DNA from: Proteobacteria bacterium ST_bin16
GTDB lineage: Bacteria > Pseudomonadota > Gammaproteobacteria > Burkholderiales > Nitrosomonadaceae
DNA: 64,000 bases
Direction of reading: 5' to 3'
NCBI GenBank assembly: GCA_002083595.1
Contig: MSXT01000004.1
Location: 52,416 to 116,415, forward strand
Shown here one piece after another: positions 47,850 to 60,092 of this stretch. Position 1 is the stretch's first letter. Each line of letters starts with the position of its first letter. A program made the position numbers and the translations under genes. The notes under the pieces are model-generated. The model did not search any database and was not told where the DNA came from. It was given only the letters and a program-made list of their open reading frames with translations.

Positions 47850-49790
47850 TTAGTAAAGCCATAGCGTCAAAATAACAAATATACCGACAATCATAGTGAA
47901 TGCATAATGATAGATATAACCTGTCTGATACTGCCGTACCACAGCTGCTGATAGTGCAACTACTCGAGCTGCACCGTTTACAAAGAAACCATCAATCACC
48001 TTAATGTCGCCATACTTCCATAAAGCTGTCCCCAAAGCGCGTGAACCACCAGCAAATAACCATGAATACAATTCATCAATGTAGTATTTACGATCCAGCA
48101 AGTTATATAAGAAACCACAGCGGGCTTTAATTTTTTCAGGAATATCAGTTCTCACGTTATATAAAAACCAAGCAGTGAATATACCCGCAACTGACAGCCA
48201 GAAAGGTATCGTCGATAAAGCATGCAACATCATGCCAAAAATTCCGGTAAATTCTGCCCCTAATTTCACGATCGCATCGTGCTGTGGCAAGACATGAATT
48301 ACATTATTAAAATAATCACCAAAAACGATCGGACCAATAAACCATCCAGCTGCTATTGTCGGTACAGCAAGGACCATCAACGGTAAAGTAACCACCCAAG
48401 GTGACTCATGCAGATGATCTTTGGTATGCTTATCCATTCGAGGTTTGCCATGAAATGTCATGAATATCAAACGGAATGTGTACAATGCAGTGACAAAAAC
48501 CGTTGCCAATACACAGAAATACGCGAAACCGGCACCTGGAATATTGGCAAAATGAACAGCTTCAATGATTGCATCCTTAGAGAAGAAGCCGGAAAAACCA
48601 GGCACACCGGCGCTCGCTAATGCTGCGATAAACATCGTCAAATAAGTAATAGGCATATAACTTTTAAGTCCACCCATTTTCTGCATATTTTGCTCATGAT
48701 GCATGGCTATGATGACTGAGCCCGCGCCCAAGAATAAAACAGCTTTAAAAAAAGCATGAGTCATCAAGTGGAAAATCGCAGCCGAATAAGCGGAAGCGCC
48801 CAATGCAACCGTCATATAGCCTAACTGGGATAATGTGGAATACGCGACAACCCGTTTGATATCATTCTGAACCACCGCAACCAATGCCATAAATAAGGTG
48901 GTGATACCGCCAATAATCAAAATTGTGGTTAGTGCGGTATCCGACAACTCAAATAGAGGGGACATGCGCGCCACCATGAAAATGCCTGCTGTCACCATAG
49001 TAGCCGCATGGATCAATGCTGAAATTGGAGTGGGGCCTTCCATAGAATCAGGTAGCCACACATGCAGTGGAAATTGCGCAGATTTACCCATTGCACCAAC
49101 AAACAATAGGATACAAATCAGCGTTATCACCAGCCATGGCATACCGGGGATTAATTCAACCTTTTCGTCTACTATTCCCGGTGCTTGTGCAAAAACCGAT
49201 GCATAATCCAAGGTGCCAAAATGCATTAACACCAACGCAATCCCTAAAAGAAAGCCAAAATCACCAACGCGGTTAACTAAAAAAGCCTTTAAGTTGGCAT
49301 AAATTGCAGTCGGGCGAGTATACCAAAAGCCAATTAATAAATAAGAAACCAAGCCAACTGCTTCCCAGCCGAAAAATAACTGTAAGAAATTATTCGACAT
49401 CACCAGCATCATCATCGAAAAGGTAAACAATGAGATATAACTGAAAAAACGTTGATAACCTGGATCGTCATGCATATACCCAATGGTATAGATATGCACC
49501 ATAAGAGAAACCAAACTGACTACAACCATCATGGTTGCAGTTAATTGGTCGATTAAAAAACCAACTTCAAATCGCGCTTCACCTGAAATTAACCAAGTAT
49601 AAACGCTACCGTTATAACTGTTACCTTCCAGGACATCTAAAAAAATAATGATCGATGCGACTAAGGAAACAAAGACCAATCCGATAGTTGCTCGATGACT
49701 CCATGTCGGTCCTATAAAACGTCCGAATAATCCAGCTATAATTGCACCGATCAACGGAGCTAGCGGCACCAGTAAGTAAAGTTTTTGCAT
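47850..49790 (-). CDS. nuoL: NADH-quinone oxidoreductase subunit L
   Basis: 646-residue distal antiporter-like subunit. MGKSAQFPLHVWLPDSMEGPTP and NDIKRVVAYSTLSQLGYM are signature, and the C-terminal region continues into the lateral helix that braces the membrane arm. ATG 49790 (MQKLYLLVPLAPLIGA) is preferred over TTG 49799. Confidence 0.96.
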   Translation of the reverse strand: MQKLYLLVPLAPLIGAIIAGLFGRFIGPTWSHRATIGLVFVSLVASIIIFLDVLEGNSYNGSVYTWLISGEARFEVGFLIDQLTATMMVVVSLVSLMVHIYTIGYMHDDPGYQRFFSYISLFTFSMMMLVMSNNFLQLFFGWEAVGLVSYLLIGFWYTRPTAIYANLKAFLVNRVGDFGFLLGIALVLMHFGTLDYASVFAQAPGIVDEKVELIPGMPWLVITLICILLFVGAMGKSAQFPLHVWLPDSMEGPTPISALIHAATMVTAGIFMVARMSPLFELSDTALTTILIIGGITTLFMALVAVVQNDIKRVVAYSTLSQLGYMTVALGASAYSAAIFHLMTHAFFKAVLFLGAGSVIIAMHHEQNMQKMGGLKSYMPITYLTMFIAALASAGVPGFSGFFSKDAIIEAVHFANIPGAGFAYFCVLATVFVTALYTFRLIFMTFHGKPRMDKHTKDHLHESPWVVTLPLMVLAVPTIAAGWFIGPIVFGDYFNNVIHVLPQHDAIVKLGAEFTGIFGMMLHALSTIPFWLSVAGIFTAWFLYNVRTDIPEKIKARCGFLYNLLDRKYYIDELYSWLFAGGSRALGTALWKYGDIKVIDGFFVNGAARVVALSAAVVRQYQTGYIYHYAFTMIVGIFVILTLWLY

Positions 49791-49846
49791 CTCGATCAAT
49801 TATTTTCTATTAATGATAGGTACTTCAATTGTTCTGCGTGGCCTGT

Positions 49847-50152
49847 TTAACCTTTAAGTTCATCCAGGTCATCCACATTAATCGTCCGCATATTACGAAA
49901 CAACACCACAAGAATCGCTAATCCAATTGCTGACTCTGCTGCTGCAACGGTCAGAATAAAGAATACAAAGATTTGCCCCGATATATCCTGTAGATAGTGT
50001 GAAAATGCAACAAAATTCATATTGACAGCCAATAGCATCAATTCAATCGACATAAGTAAAATAATGACATTCTTTCTATTGAGAAAAATGCCAACTAAGC
50101 CAATGGCAAATAAAATTGCTCCGAGGACTAAATAATGAGATAGCGATATCAA
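49847..50152 (-). CDS. nuoK: NADH-quinone oxidoreductase subunit K
   Basis: 101-residue three-helix subunit. [40 protein letters not shown] with the conserved Glu, and [17 protein letters not shown]. The start is TTG (MISLSHYL) because no ATG precedes the family N-terminus and AGAGG lies just upstream. Confidence 0.93.
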   Translation of the reverse strand: MISLSHYLVLGAILFAIGLVGIFLNRKNVIILLMSIELMLLAVNMNFVAFSHYLQDISGQIFVFFILTVAAAESAIGLAILVVLFRNMRTINVDDLDELKG

Positions 50153-50209
50153 ACTAACAACCTCTTTTTTATATTTTATAAATCATCACAAACTCTTTGG
50201 AATGATTCG

Positions 50210-50815
50210 TCATTCCTTTTTTTCAGCTGGCATAGTCACTATACGTAACCGATCTTCTTTTCTTACTTTGACTTGTTTAGATGGATTCGGTGATCTTTTA
50301 TCATCGCGATGCCGTAATGTCAGCGCAATGGCCGCAACCATCGCAACCAATAACAACACTGCGGCTAATTCAAAAGCATAAACATATTCCGTATAAATCA
50401 AGCGCCCCAGTTCTCTGGTATTACTATAATCCGCATCGTGCGGCCTAGGTACCGGCATTTCTTCGAGTCCAAAATATTTACCCATCAACACCATCGATAT
50501 TTCCGCGACTATTATCAATGCAATCGTCGCACCAAACGGAAACCATTTCCAAAACCCTTCCCGCAATCGATCCAGATTGATATCGAGCATCATAACCACG
50601 AATAAAAACAATACCATGACTGCGCCGACGTATACCAACACTAAGGCGATTGCTAAAAACTCCGCTTCCAGCAGCAGCCATAAGCCTGCGCAAGTAACAA
50701 AAGCCAGCACCAATAATAATGCCGAATTAACTGGATTTCGCACCGTAATAACACCCAGTGCTGACGCAACCAAAATGGCTGAAAAAATATAAAATAAAAT
50801 ATCTTGAAAATTCAT
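50210..50815 (-). CDS. nuoJ: NADH-quinone oxidoreductase subunit J
   Basis: 201-residue membrane subunit. ILFYIFSAILVASALGVI, VYVGAVMVLFLFVVMMLDI and ELAAVLLLVAMVAAIALTLR are the family landmarks; the C-terminal tail is polar and charged. Confidence 0.95.
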   Translation of the reverse strand: MNFQDILFYIFSAILVASALGVITVRNPVNSALLLVLAFVTCAGLWLLLEAEFLAIALVLVYVGAVMVLFLFVVMMLDINLDRLREGFWKWFPFGATIALIIVAEISMVLMGKYFGLEEMPVPRPHDADYSNTRELGRLIYTEYVYAFELAAVLLLVAMVAAIALTLRHRDDKRSPNPSKQVKVRKEDRLRIVTMPAEKKE

Positions 50816-50834
50816 TCTTATCTACCAGCAAGAT

Positions 50835-51323
50835 TCAGCGATAACGTGCATCAGCTTCTCGATCTTTGGCAATCTGTTCTTCGTAACGATCTCCAATAGC
50901 TAACAACATTTCTTTGGTATAGATCAGATCACCTCTTTTTTCGCCGTGATATTCCAATATGCGTGTTTCTACAATGGAATCTACCGGACAAGATTCTTCA
51001 CAAAAACCACAAAAAATACACTTGCTTAAATCAATATCGTAACGTGTAGTCCTTCTTGTGCCATCTGCACGTTGCTCTGAGTCAATGGTAATTGCCATTG
51101 CTGGACAAACAGCTTCACATAATTTGCAAGCAATACAACGCTCTTCTCCATTTGGATAGCGGCGCAGGGCATGCAGACCACGAAATCGTGGTGACTGTGG
51201 TGTTTTTTCCTCGGGAAAATGTACAGTTATCTTTGGTTTGAATAAATACCGGCCAGTAACCGCCATACCTTTTAATAACTCAAACAATAAAAAGGTACTA
51301 AAAAACTTTTTGATACGATCCAT
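50835..51323 (-). CDS. nuoI: NADH-quinone oxidoreductase subunit I
   Basis: 162-residue peripheral-arm subunit with two [4Fe-4S] clusters (N6a, N6b): [16 protein letters not shown] and [16 protein letters not shown]. It bridges NuoG/NuoB in the electron path toward N2. The family N-terminal membrane-anchoring helix is present. Confidence 0.97.
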   Translation of the reverse strand: MDRIKKFFSTFLLFELLKGMAVTGRYLFKPKITVHFPEEKTPQSPRFRGLHALRRYPNGEERCIACKLCEAVCPAMAITIDSEQRADGTRRTTRYDIDLSKCIFCGFCEESCPVDSIVETRILEYHGEKRGDLIYTKEMLLAIGDRYEEQIAKDREADARYR

Positions 51324-51339
51324 TGTATTTTTCTCTATT

Positions 51340-52437
51340 TTAAAACCAAATATTTAACGGAAATGTATTCCGAATCGATTCTGGCAATTGCATAATCGAG
51401 CCCAACAAAACAATCCACACAAGTGTAATGGGAATAAATATCTTCCAACCCAATCGCATAATTTGATCATATCGATAGCGCGGAAAAGTTGCACGAAACC
51501 ATAGAAAAAAGAAAAGAATAAATGCAATCTTCAATAATAACCAAATAATGCCTGGTATTAGTGTAAACGGTGCTATATCGACAGGAGGTAACCACCCACC
51601 CAAAAACATAATGGATGTCAATGTGGCTACCAATATCATGTTGGAATATTCAGCCAGAAAGAATACCGTAAAGGCCATGCCTGAGTAATCAACATGGAAT
51701 CCTGCCACAATTTCTGATTCTCCTTCAGCCACATCAAAAGGAGCCCGGTTGGTTTCAGCCACGCCTGAAATCAAATAAACCAGGAACATCGGGAACAGCG
51801 GAATCAAATACCAATTCAAAAAACTATTACCCTGTTGTCCATTCACGATATCGCCCAAATTCAAGCTTTGTGACATCATCAAAACACATACTAAAGCAAA
51901 GCCCATCGCCAGTTCATATGAAACCACTTGAGCGGCTGAGCGCATGGCACCTAAGAAAGCATACTTAGAATTCGATGCCCAGCCAGCAATGATAATGCCG
52001 TAAATGCCCATCGATGTCATTGCAAGAATATAAAGCAGACCTGCATTAATATCAGCCAGTATTAATTCAGGAGAAAAAGGAATTACTGCCCAAGCCGCCA
52101 ACGCTGGCATAATCGTTAACACTGGAGCCAAAATAAAGAGGAACTTGTTCGCACCTGTTGGAATGACTATTTCCTTCATGATTGCTTTTACAGCATCAGC
52201 AATCGGCTGTCCCCACCCACGCAACCAAGGTATACCAAAAAAGGTCACTCTATTTGGACCAACGCGAATTTGCATATAAGCGATGATCTTACGTTCAGCA
52301 AATGTCAAATAGGCAACGCCCAGTAGCAAGGGCACCACAATGGCAAAAATAAACGTCATGTTTGTCGCTAACGAAAACAGCATGGAACCCCATTCTGTCC
52401 CGAATAATTCCACAAACTGTTGTTGAATGTTCTCCAT
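51340..52437 (-). CDS. nuoH: NADH-quinone oxidoreductase subunit H
   Basis: 365-residue quinone-site membrane subunit. [37 protein letters not shown] with the conserved acidic loop, and [15 protein letters not shown] are diagnostic. ATG 52437 has GGAG 7 bp upstream; the frame open to 52506 runs into nuoG and was trimmed. Confidence 0.97.
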   Translation of the reverse strand: MENIQQQFVELFGTEWGSMLFSLATNMTFIFAIVVPLLLGVAYLTFAERKIIAYMQIRVGPNRVTFFGIPWLRGWGQPIADAVKAIMKEIVIPTGANKFLFILAPVLTIMPALAAWAVIPFSPELILADINAGLLYILAMTSMGIYGIIIAGWASNSKYAFLGAMRSAAQVVSYELAMGFALVCVLMMSQSLNLGDIVNGQQGNSFLNWYLIPLFPMFLVYLISGVAETNRAPFDVAEGESEIVAGFHVDYSGMAFTVFFLAEYSNMILVATLTSIMFLGGWLPPVDIAPFTLIPGIIWLLLKIAFILFFFLWFRATFPRYRYDQIMRLGWKIFIPITLVWIVLLGSIMQLPESIRNTFPLNIWF

Positions 52438-52459
52438 TAATAAACTCCAACCATCGCCA

Positions 52460-54871
52460 TCACAGTTTTTCCAGCACAATTTCACCAAATAAAGCACCCA
52501 ATGCAACCGTCTTAGGATGTGCCCCTGCTATGCGTACACAATTCACCGGTAATTTCTCATCTTGAGCGGCTTCAAGCTGCACAAATCCCTCTCCCTGTTT
52601 AATTCTTACTTGATCACCTGCGGCGATACCCAGTTTTTCCAGCATTTCTGTTGGCATCCATGCTTTTGGCGGAGCCGCATCATGCGTAGCCTGCAAGGAT
52701 TCAGCCCGGCGAACAATCGGATCAGCTTGATAAATAGGGATTTCGCCAATACGCTGTATATGATGACTTTCATTTATCGCAATCGCAGTATCGTAACGCC
52801 TGGATTTATTATTCAAATACTGATTGACCTCTACACCTGATGGGAAAATTTCTTCGCGAACCTGTTCTGCCGTTTCATAATCAAATTTTTCCAGCTCCAG
52901 CAAATTCGCCAATACTCGCAAAACTTTCCAAGCCGGACGCGCTTCTCCTAGCGGAGAAACAACACCGTTAAAGCTTTGCACTTTACCTTCAGTGTTGACA
53001 TAAGTACCAGAAGTCTCGGTAAATGGAGTTATCGGCAGCAATACATCCGCATAGTCTTTACCATTACCTTCATATGCAGTAAGCGATACTACAAATTCAC
53101 TTGATTTGATGGTTTTAAGGGCTTGATAAGAATTGTAAGTATCAAACTCCGGTTCCACATTCATTAATATAAATGCTTTACATTTTTCTTTCGCCGAGTC
53201 ATTATCAGATCCCAGCATTTGCGCTGCAGTTAATCCTGATTCGGTGTAATTTAATTTTGCAGCGACAGATATAGCACTGATTTCCGGAATGGCGCCAGCT
53301 AAATAAGCACCCACGCTATTTGCAGATTCACCTAGTACGCCATAACTTGCGCCGGTTATTTGAGCAATTAAATCTGCAAGCAATCCAATCATTGAATAAT
53401 CCGGATGATGTTGCGAAATATTTCCCAAATAAATCGCTGACGGCGCGTTTTCTATCAAACTGGAAGCAATTGCGAAAGCATTGGCAGTGCTCGGGATGTT
53501 GATTGAATTGACAAGTTGCTTCGATTCATCAGTCAATTCTGTTCCTCTAATCTCAGCAGCAGCTTTCAGAATTTCTGCTAAAACTCTAGTTATTGAAGCC
53601 GGAGAAACTATTGCTTTATGCGCAACCTTAACCAACAGATCATCATCCACTGGATTCACAATATTCAACTTCATGCCATTTTTAACAGCTTGACGCAATC
53701 GCTGTGCAATAAGCGGATGATCTTTGCGTAACGTACTACCAATAATTAACGCTGATTTCAATTGCGAGATATCCGCGATACTGGTACCCAACCACGGAAC
53801 ACCCAGTCTATTTTCATTCGCGCGAAAATCAGACTGTCGTAAGCGATGATCAATGTTGCCACTGCCCATAGCGCGTATCAGCTTCTGCAATAAATATAGC
53901 TCTTCCGATGTGCTGTGCGCGGAACCGAGTGCCGCTAAACTTTTTGCGCCGTATCTTTGTTTAACTGCTTGTAACGAATGCGCGGTAAATTCCAAAGCTT
54001 CTTGCCAGTCACATTCAAACCATTGACCTTCGCGTTTGATCATAGGACGCGTCAATCTATCTTCTGAATTTAAACCTTCATAGGAGAATCGGTCTTTATC
54101 GGATAACCAACACTCATTAATTGCTTCATTATCCCGAGGAAGCACCCGCATGACACGGTTTTGTTTGACTTGAACAACAAGATTTGAACCTAGGCCGCAA
54201 TGCGGACTAATCGATTTTCTACGTGATAATTCCCAGGTGCGCGCTGAATATCGGAACGGTTTACTGACCAAAGCTCCTACCGGACAGAGATCAATGACAT
54301 TCCCCGATAACTCGGAGTCAACCGTCTTGCCAACAAAGGCAAGAATCTCAGAATGCTCTCCACGTCCGGCCATTCCAAGTTCCATAATTCCAGCAATTTC
54401 CTGACCAAAGCGCACACAACGCGTGCAATGAATACAGCGCGTCATATCGGTTGAGATCAATGGACCTAGATTCTTGTTAACAACGACTCGTTTTGCTTCG
54501 GTATATCGCGAACCGCTTGCACCATACCCAACAGCAAGATCTTGCAGCTGACACTCACCACCTTGATCGCAAATCGGACAATCAAGAGGATGATTAATCA
54601 GCAGAAATTCCATCACGCCTTTTTGCGCAGTAACTGCTTGCTGAGAATGTGTATATACCTTCATGCCATCCATAACGGGTGTTGCACACGCAGGCAGCGG
54701 TTTAGGCGCTTTCTCTACTTGAACCAAACACATGCGACAGTTGGCTGCTATGGATAATTTTTTATGGTAGCAAAAATGTGGAATATACACACCAATCTGT
54801 TTCGCACCATCCATGATGGTACTTCCTTTTGGAACAGATACTTGCTTACCGTCGATTTCTATATTGACCAT
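52460..54871 (-). CDS. nuoG: NADH-quinone oxidoreductase subunit G
   Basis: 803-residue largest peripheral subunit. The N-terminus has the [2Fe-2S] ligands ([20 protein letters not shown]), the His-Cys3 cluster [18 protein letters not shown], and the 2x[4Fe-4S] region [15 protein letters not shown] and [10 protein letters not shown]. The rest is a molybdopterin-oxidoreductase-like domain without molybdenum. Confidence 0.97.
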   Translation of the reverse strand: MVNIEIDGKQVSVPKGSTIMDGAKQIGVYIPHFCYHKKLSIAANCRMCLVQVEKAPKPLPACATPVMDGMKVYTHSQQAVTAQKGVMEFLLINHPLDCPICDQGGECQLQDLAVGYGASGSRYTEAKRVVVNKNLGPLISTDMTRCIHCTRCVRFGQEIAGIMELGMAGRGEHSEILAFVGKTVDSELSGNVIDLCPVGALVSKPFRYSARTWELSRRKSISPHCGLGSNLVVQVKQNRVMRVLPRDNEAINECWLSDKDRFSYEGLNSEDRLTRPMIKREGQWFECDWQEALEFTAHSLQAVKQRYGAKSLAALGSAHSTSEELYLLQKLIRAMGSGNIDHRLRQSDFRANENRLGVPWLGTSIADISQLKSALIIGSTLRKDHPLIAQRLRQAVKNGMKLNIVNPVDDDLLVKVAHKAIVSPASITRVLAEILKAAAEIRGTELTDESKQLVNSINIPSTANAFAIASSLIENAPSAIYLGNISQHHPDYSMIGLLADLIAQITGASYGVLGESANSVGAYLAGAIPEISAISVAAKLNYTESGLTAAQMLGSDNDSAKEKCKAFILMNVEPEFDTYNSYQALKTIKSSEFVVSLTAYEGNGKDYADVLLPITPFTETSGTYVNTEGKVQSFNGVVSPLGEARPAWKVLRVLANLLELEKFDYETAEQVREEIFPSGVEVNQYLNNKSRRYDTAIAINESHHIQRIGEIPIYQADPIVRRAESLQATHDAAPPKAWMPTEMLEKLGIAAGDQVRIKQGEGFVQLEAAQDEKLPVNCVRIAGAHPKTVALGALFGEIVLEKL

Positions 54872-54938
54872 CGGCTAAAATTCTTGTGTTAATCACGAAT
54901 TATAAAGTTGATATGCTCTGATTATTTAACAGCTAAAA

Positions 54939-56216
54939 TCAAACCATACATTTCTTATTTTCTATATGGTAAACAAACTCGCTTCGAAAATGTTGAATCA
55001 TCGCACGAACAGGCATTGCAGCTGCATCGCCCAAAGCGCAAATCGTCCGGCCTTGTATATTGTCGGCGATGTTATCCAGCAATTCCAAATCTTCCAACCG
55101 GCCTTTACCATGTTCAATACGATTGACAATACGATAAAGCCATCCTGTTCCTTCACGACATGGCGTGCATTGCCCACAGGATTCTTCAAAATAAAAATAT
55201 GACAACCGTTCCAGTGCTCTGACCATACATGTCGTATCATCCATAATGATGACAGCACCCGAGCCTAACATAGAACCGGCTTTGGCAATTGAATCGTAAT
55301 CCATATCCGTCTGCATCATGATCTCACCAGGCAATACTGGCATTGACGATCCGCCTGGAATGCAGGCTTTCAACTTCCGCCCGCCGCGCATCCCGCCAGC
55401 TAGCTCCAGTAATGCTGCAAATGGAGTTCCAAGCGGTATCTCGTAGTTACCAGGTTTATTCACATGCCCGGATACAGAAAAAATTTTTGTCCCGCCGTTA
55501 TTGGGCTTTCCAAGCTGAAGATATTTTTCCCCACCATTCCGGATAATCCAAGGAACCGAAGAAAAAGTTTCCGTATTATTAATCGTAGTTGGCTTACCAT
55601 AAAGGCCAAAATTCGCTGGGAATGGCGGTTTAAAACGTGGTTGGCCTTTTTTACCTTCTATGGATTCCAGTAGCGCGGTTTCTTCACCACAAATATAAGC
55701 ACCGTAACCGTGATGATTATGCAATTGAAAACTGAACGAGGAGCCTAATATATTATTTCCCAAATAGCCTGCTGCTCGAGCTTCCTCAACAGCGTCTTCC
55801 ATGCGCTCATAGGTTTCCCATATCTCACCATGAATATAGTTATACCCTGCTTTTACACCCATCGCATATGCCGCTATTATCATTCCTTCTATCAGCAGAT
55901 GAGGGTTAAATCGCATTATATCGCGATCCTTAAAGGTACCTGGCTCTCCTTCATCCGAGTTACATACAATATATTTATCCCCTTCATACCCTTTCGGCAT
56001 GAAACTCCACTTTAACCCGGTTGGGAAGCCAGCTCCGCCACGTCCACGAAGGGCTGATTTCTTAACTTCTTCAATTACTTCTTCAGGAGAAATCTTTTTT
56101 GCCAGTATTTTTCTGAGTGCCGCATAGCCTTCACGCTTTTCATAGCTTTTAAGCCGCCAATTTTCAGGATCAGAAGGATTCACTCCGTTCATTAATGTTT
56201 GCGGAAACTGATTCAT
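54939..56216 (-). CDS. nuoF: NADH-quinone oxidoreductase subunit F
   Basis: 425-residue NADH-binding, FMN-containing subunit. [19 protein letters not shown] and [17 protein letters not shown] bind FMN/NADH, and [14 protein letters not shown] ligates cluster N3. The ATG overlaps nuoE by 4 bp. Confidence 0.97.
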   Translation of the reverse strand: MNQFPQTLMNGVNPSDPENWRLKSYEKREGYAALRKILAKKISPEEVIEEVKKSALRGRGGAGFPTGLKWSFMPKGYEGDKYIVCNSDEGEPGTFKDRDIMRFNPHLLIEGMIIAAYAMGVKAGYNYIHGEIWETYERMEDAVEEARAAGYLGNNILGSSFSFQLHNHHGYGAYICGEETALLESIEGKKGQPRFKPPFPANFGLYGKPTTINNTETFSSVPWIIRNGGEKYLQLGKPNNGGTKIFSVSGHVNKPGNYEIPLGTPFAALLELAGGMRGGRKLKACIPGGSSMPVLPGEIMMQTDMDYDSIAKAGSMLGSGAVIIMDDTTCMVRALERLSYFYFEESCGQCTPCREGTGWLYRIVNRIEHGKGRLEDLELLDNIADNIQGRTICALGDAAAMPVRAMIQHFRSEFVYHIENKKCMV

Positions 56217-56689
56217 TTGCTCAGTTCCTTCAGCAATTTATCGATCATCTCATTGGACATAAAGCTGCACATACGTTTGTTATTAACCAGTAATACTGGC
56301 GCATCGCCACAGGCACCAAAGCATTCGCCTTCTTTCAGGGTGAATTTTCCATCCGGCGTTGTTTGATTAAAACCTATACCTAATTTCTGCTTTAAATAAG
56401 CAGCTGCATCATTACTACCCGATAATGCACAGGGCAAATTGGTACACACCGTAATTTTATATTCACCAACGGGCTCCAAGTTATACATATTGTAAAACGT
56501 GGCCACTTCATAAACCGCGATGGGCGTCATACCTAAATATTCGGCGACGAAATTCATGGTTTCGTTTGCAAGCCAGCCTTTTTCTTCTTGTGCAATTGCA
56601 AGTGCTGACATGACGGCAGATTGTTTCTGATCAAGCGGATACTTCGCGATTTCTCGATCAATTCTCTTAAGTGATTCAGTGCTTAACAT
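56213..56689 (-). CDS. nuoE: NADH-quinone oxidoreductase subunit E
   Basis: 158-residue thioredoxin-like subunit with [2Fe-2S] cluster N1a; ligands in [10 protein letters not shown] and [27 protein letters not shown] is a family marker. Starts 2 bp after nuoD. Confidence 0.96.
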   Translation of the reverse strand: MLSTESLKRIDREIAKYPLDQKQSAVMSALAIAQEEKGWLANETMNFVAEYLGMTPIAVYEVATFYNMYNLEPVGEYKITVCTNLPCALSGSNDAAAYLKQKLGIGFNQTTPDGKFTLKEGECFGACGDAPVLLVNNKRMCSFMSNEMIDKLLKELSK

Positions 56690-56691
56690 CG

Positions 56692-57945
56692 TTATCTATC
56701 TATCTCACCAAATACTATGTCTTGCGTGCCAATGATAGCGACCACGTCAGATATCATATGACCTCTCGACATTTCATCCAAAGCAGCCAGATGCGGAAAT
56801 CCAGGTGCACGTATTTTCAAACGGTAGGGTTTATTTGCACCATTCGATACTAAATAAATACCAAATTCACCTTTAGGGTGCTCAACCGCTACGTAGGCTT
56901 CACCCGGGGGCACATGAAATCCTTCCGTAAATAATTTGAAATGATGAATCATTTCTTCCATGTTTTGTTTCATATCGACACGCGAAGGCGGCGCAACTTT
57001 GTGATTATCAGTAATCACCGGTCCCGGATTTTTGCGTAACCAATCGGCACATTGCTTAATGATGCGATTGGATTGGCGGAACTCTTCCATACGTACCAAA
57101 TAGCGATCATAACAGTCGCCATTAACTCCGACAGGTATATCGAAATCTAGGCGGTCGTAAACTTCATAAGGTTGTTTCTTTCTTAGATCCCACTCGACCC
57201 CTGAACCGCGCAACATAGGACCGGTAAAACCCAATGCTTTGGCACGCTCCGGCGAAACAACACCGATATCTACCAAACGCTGTTTCCAGATTCTATTATC
57301 TGTCAGCAATGTTTCATATTCATCAACATATGTTGGAAAACGATTGGTAAAATCTTCTATAAAATCTAACAGCGTACCTTCTCTATTCGCATTTCGTATG
57401 CGTGTTTCTTTTTCACTATGAATTTTAGAGGATTGGTATTTCGGCATAGTATCGGGCAAATCACGATAGACACCACCGGGCCGGTAATAGGCGGCATGCA
57501 GTCTGGCGCCCGATACTGCTTCGTAACAATCCATCAGATCTTCTCTCTCACGGAATGCATACAGAAACATTGTCATCGCACCCACATCCAATGCATGTGC
57601 GCCGATCCATAACAGATGATTCAGTATGCGGGTGATTTCATCGAACATAACCCGGATGTACTGCGCCCTGATTGGCACTTCAATTTGCAGCAGCTTTTCG
57701 ATCGCCATGACATATGCATGTTCATTGACCATCATCGAAACATAATCTAACCGATCCATATATGGTACGGATTGGAGGTATGTTTTATTTTCCGCTAATT
57801 TCTCAGTAGCACGATGCAATAATCCAATATGGGGATCAGCACGCTTTACAACTTCTCCATCTAATTCCAGTACAAGCCTCAACACGCCGTGAGCTGCCGG
57901 GTGCTGCGGTCCAAAATTCATGGTGTAATTACGTATTTCGGCCAT
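56692..57945 (-). CDS. nuoD: NADH-quinone oxidoreductase subunit D
   Basis: 417-residue 49-kDa subunit lining the quinone pocket. [20 protein letters not shown] and [14 protein letters not shown] contain the quinone-site His and an Arg (residue 45) that aligns with the arginine dimethylated in mitochondrial NDUFS2. [14 protein letters not shown] ends the chain. NuoC and NuoD are separate genes here. Confidence 0.97.
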   Translation of the reverse strand: MAEIRNYTMNFGPQHPAAHGVLRLVLELDGEVVKRADPHIGLLHRATEKLAENKTYLQSVPYMDRLDYVSMMVNEHAYVMAIEKLLQIEVPIRAQYIRVMFDEITRILNHLLWIGAHALDVGAMTMFLYAFREREDLMDCYEAVSGARLHAAYYRPGGVYRDLPDTMPKYQSSKIHSEKETRIRNANREGTLLDFIEDFTNRFPTYVDEYETLLTDNRIWKQRLVDIGVVSPERAKALGFTGPMLRGSGVEWDLRKKQPYEVYDRLDFDIPVGVNGDCYDRYLVRMEEFRQSNRIIKQCADWLRKNPGPVITDNHKVAPPSRVDMKQNMEEMIHHFKLFTEGFHVPPGEAYVAVEHPKGEFGIYLVSNGANKPYRLKIRAPGFPHLAALDEMSRGHMISDVVAIIGTQDIVFGEIDR

Positions 57946-57997
57946 AAGCTACTTCATAAAATTCTTATAAGATACAATGCAAGAGACTCAATAGTCG

Positions 57998-58618
57998 TTA
58001 TGATTCACAGTCACCATAATGTTCTTCACGAATTACAAGCGGTGTGATTTCTCGCGGCTCGATAGTAACAGGTTGGTAAATGACGCGCTTTTGCTCTGCA
58101 TCATAACGCATTTCAACATGACCAGTGATTGGAAAATCTTTGCGGAACGGATTGCCTATAAAACCATAGTCGGTCAATATACGACGCAAATCCGGATGAC
58201 CGGTAAAAACTATTCCATAGAGATCAAACGCCTCGCGTTCAAACCAATTAGCAGTTGGCCAAATTTCAGTCACTGAATCCACAATCGGAAATTCATTATT
58301 CTCAGCTAAAACCCGAATGCGTAACCGATAGTTCTTTGCTACTGAGAGTAAGTGATAGATCACAGCAAATCGCTTATTACGCAGACCATGCCTTGCAGAC
58401 AACTGGTCGCCATAAGTTGAGTAATCAATACCACATAGATCTATCAATGTATCAAATCTTAATTGAGAATTGTCTCGTAAATTTGTACACGCAGTGATGA
58501 TATCTTCCGCTCGCACTATGATCGTTATCTCACCGAAATGTGTCTGCAAACCGACCAATTTATCACCCAACACATCCTTCAATGCTGCCGCAAGATTCTC
58601 CAATTGAGTAGTAGACAT
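57998..58618 (-). CDS. nuoC: NADH-quinone oxidoreductase subunit C
   Basis: 206-residue 30-kDa subunit. [35 protein letters not shown] segment is visible as [19 protein letters not shown] followed by [22 protein letters not shown] 58618 (MSTTQLENL) is chosen over TTG 58633, which overlaps nuoB. Confidence 0.96.
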   Translation of the reverse strand: MSTTQLENLAAALKDVLGDKLVGLQTHFGEITIIVRAEDIITACTNLRDNSQLRFDTLIDLCGIDYSTYGDQLSARHGLRNKRFAVIYHLLSVAKNYRLRIRVLAENNEFPIVDSVTEIWPTANWFEREAFDLYGIVFTGHPDLRRILTDYGFIGNPFRKDFPITGHVEMRYDAEQKRVIYQPVTIEPREITPLVIREEHYGDCES

Positions 58619-58622
58619 AGTG

Positions 58623-59099
58623 TTAGCGTGCAATAGTATTGGTACGGTTTATTTTATTTTGTAGCTGAATAATGCCATACAGCAAAGCTTCAGCTGTCGG
58701 TGGACAACCAGGTACATAAATATCAACTGGCACGATACGATCACATCCACGAACTACTGAATAAGAGTAATGATAATACCCGCCACCGTTTGCACAGGAT
58801 CCCATGGATATCACCCAGCGTGGCTCTGCCATTTGATCGTAAACCTTGCGTAAAGCCGGCGCCATCTTGTTGCAGAGCGTGCCGGCGACAATCATTACAT
58901 CCGATTGGCGTGGGCTAGGTCTAAATACGATACCAAAACGATCAAGATCGTAGCGTGATGCACCGGTCTCCATCATTTCAACCGCACAACAAGCCAAACC
59001 AAATGTCATTGGCCACATCGAGCCCGTCCGACCCCAGTTTATGATCGAATCCAAACTGGCTGTGACAAATCCTTTTTCAAGTGTTCCTTCAATACTCAT
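58623..59099 (-). CDS. nuoB: NADH-quinone oxidoreductase subunit B
   Basis: 158-residue subunit holding the terminal [4Fe-4S] cluster N2. The tandem cysteines are in [11 protein letters not shown], with [10 protein letters not shown] and [14 protein letters not shown]. It begins 4 bp after nuoA ends. Confidence 0.97.
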   Translation of the reverse strand: MSIEGTLEKGFVTASLDSIINWGRTGSMWPMTFGLACCAVEMMETGASRYDLDRFGIVFRPSPRQSDVMIVAGTLCNKMAPALRKVYDQMAEPRWVISMGSCANGGGYYHYSYSVVRGCDRIVPVDIYVPGCPPTAEALLYGIIQLQNKINRTNTIAR

Positions 59100-59103
59100 A
59101 ACA

Positions 59104-59460
59104 TCAATCCCACTCTAATGCACCCTTCATCCATTCGTAGATGAAACCAACGACCAGGATACCCAGGAATGTCATCATTGCAATAAATCCAAATAAACCA
59201 ATTTCGTCAAGCACAATCGCCCAAGGAAACAAGAAAGCAATTTCCAGATCAAATAAAATGAATAAAATTGCAACCAAGTAGTAGCGTACGTCAAATTTCA
59301 TACGTGCATCTTCAAAAGCTTCAAAGCCGCACTCATAGGGAGAAAGTTTCTCACTATCCGGACGATTTGGCGCCAATAACCATCCGCATAACATCGGAAC
59401 GACACCAACCAGGAATCCAACAATCAAAAACAATAAGATCGGGAAATAATTTTCAAGCAT
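59104..59460 (-). CDS. nuoA: NADH-quinone oxidoreductase subunit A
   Basis: 118-residue three-helix subunit. [19 protein letters not shown] starts it, [20 protein letters not shown] carries the conserved Cys/Glu loop, and [18 protein letters not shown] is the second helix. ATG 59460 is preferred over TTG 59475. First nuo gene, 82 bp after the tRNA gene. Confidence 0.96.
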   Translation of the reverse strand: MLENYFPILLFLIVGFLVGVVPMLCGWLLAPNRPDSEKLSPYECGFEAFEDARMKFDVRYYLVAILFILFDLEIAFLFPWAIVLDEIGLFGFIAMMTFLGILVVGFIYEWMKGALEWD

Positions 59461-59542
59461 TTTTAAATAATTCAATCATTCCAATTTATAGAATTTAAAT
59501 CATGAATAAGAATAAAGTTTTCAAGAATATCTTCTTAGTGTG

Positions 59543-59627
59543 TGGTGCCGACGGCGAGACTCGAACTCGCACAGCTTACGCCACCGCCCCCTCAAGACGG
59601 CGTGTCTACCAATTCCACCACGTCGGC
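59543..59627 (-). tRNA. tRNA-Leu (anticodon GAG)
   Basis: 85-nt tRNA with encoded 3' CCA. The acceptor stem pairs GCCGACG with CGTCGGC. The anticodon arm is CCGTC-TTGAGGG-GGCGG, giving GAG (Leu, CUC/CUU codons). The long variable arm is typical of tRNA-Leu, and GTTCGAGTC is the T-loop. It lies between secG and nuoA, a conserved betaproteobacterial position. Confidence 0.95.
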
Positions 59628-59685
59628 AGCAAAACAATTTTCATTTTATGATCAGCAGGCTGCCTTACAAAAAATCCCTTAAAAA

Positions 59686-60072
59686 CTATTCTGGTATCTG
59701 ATTTACTTTAGAGCCACTTTCTACTTCAAGCACATTTTGATCATGATCTTGAATTGATTTTTTTTCTGTTCCTACCCCAGATGCACTTCCAGACTCTTCG
59801 GCCTGATCCATTATACTCATCACACTTGTTGAGCTCTCAGTTTGATTTACTGATAGATAGGTTAAACTCATGCTTGTAGCAAAAAACATTGCAGCAACAA
59901 AACCTGTAGCGCGGCTCAGAAATGAAGCAGACCCGCTTGCACCAAACAAACTACCCGCAGAACCGCTACCGAATGCCGCCCCCATATCTGCACCTTTGCC
60001 ATGTTGCAATAATACCAAAACCACTAATACAATCGCCAGCAAAACATGCGCTGCCCAAACTATAATTTCCAA
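59686..60072 (-). CDS. secG: Preprotein translocase subunit SecG
   Basis: 128-residue SecYEG component. IIVWAAHVLLAIVLVVLVLL and QHGKGADMGAAFGSGSAG are the family signature, then a second helix and an acidic polar tail. The start is TTG, with AGGGAG 9 bp upstream and the family N-terminus (MEIIV). Follows tpiA by 20 bp. Confidence 0.94.
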   Translation of the reverse strand: MEIIVWAAHVLLAIVLVVLVLLQHGKGADMGAAFGSGSAGSLFGASGSASFLSRATGFVAAMFFATSMSLTYLSVNQTESSTSVMSIMDQAEESGSASGVGTEKKSIQDHDQNVLEVESGSKVNQIPE

Positions 60073-60092
60073 TGTGTACTACTCCCTAAAAA

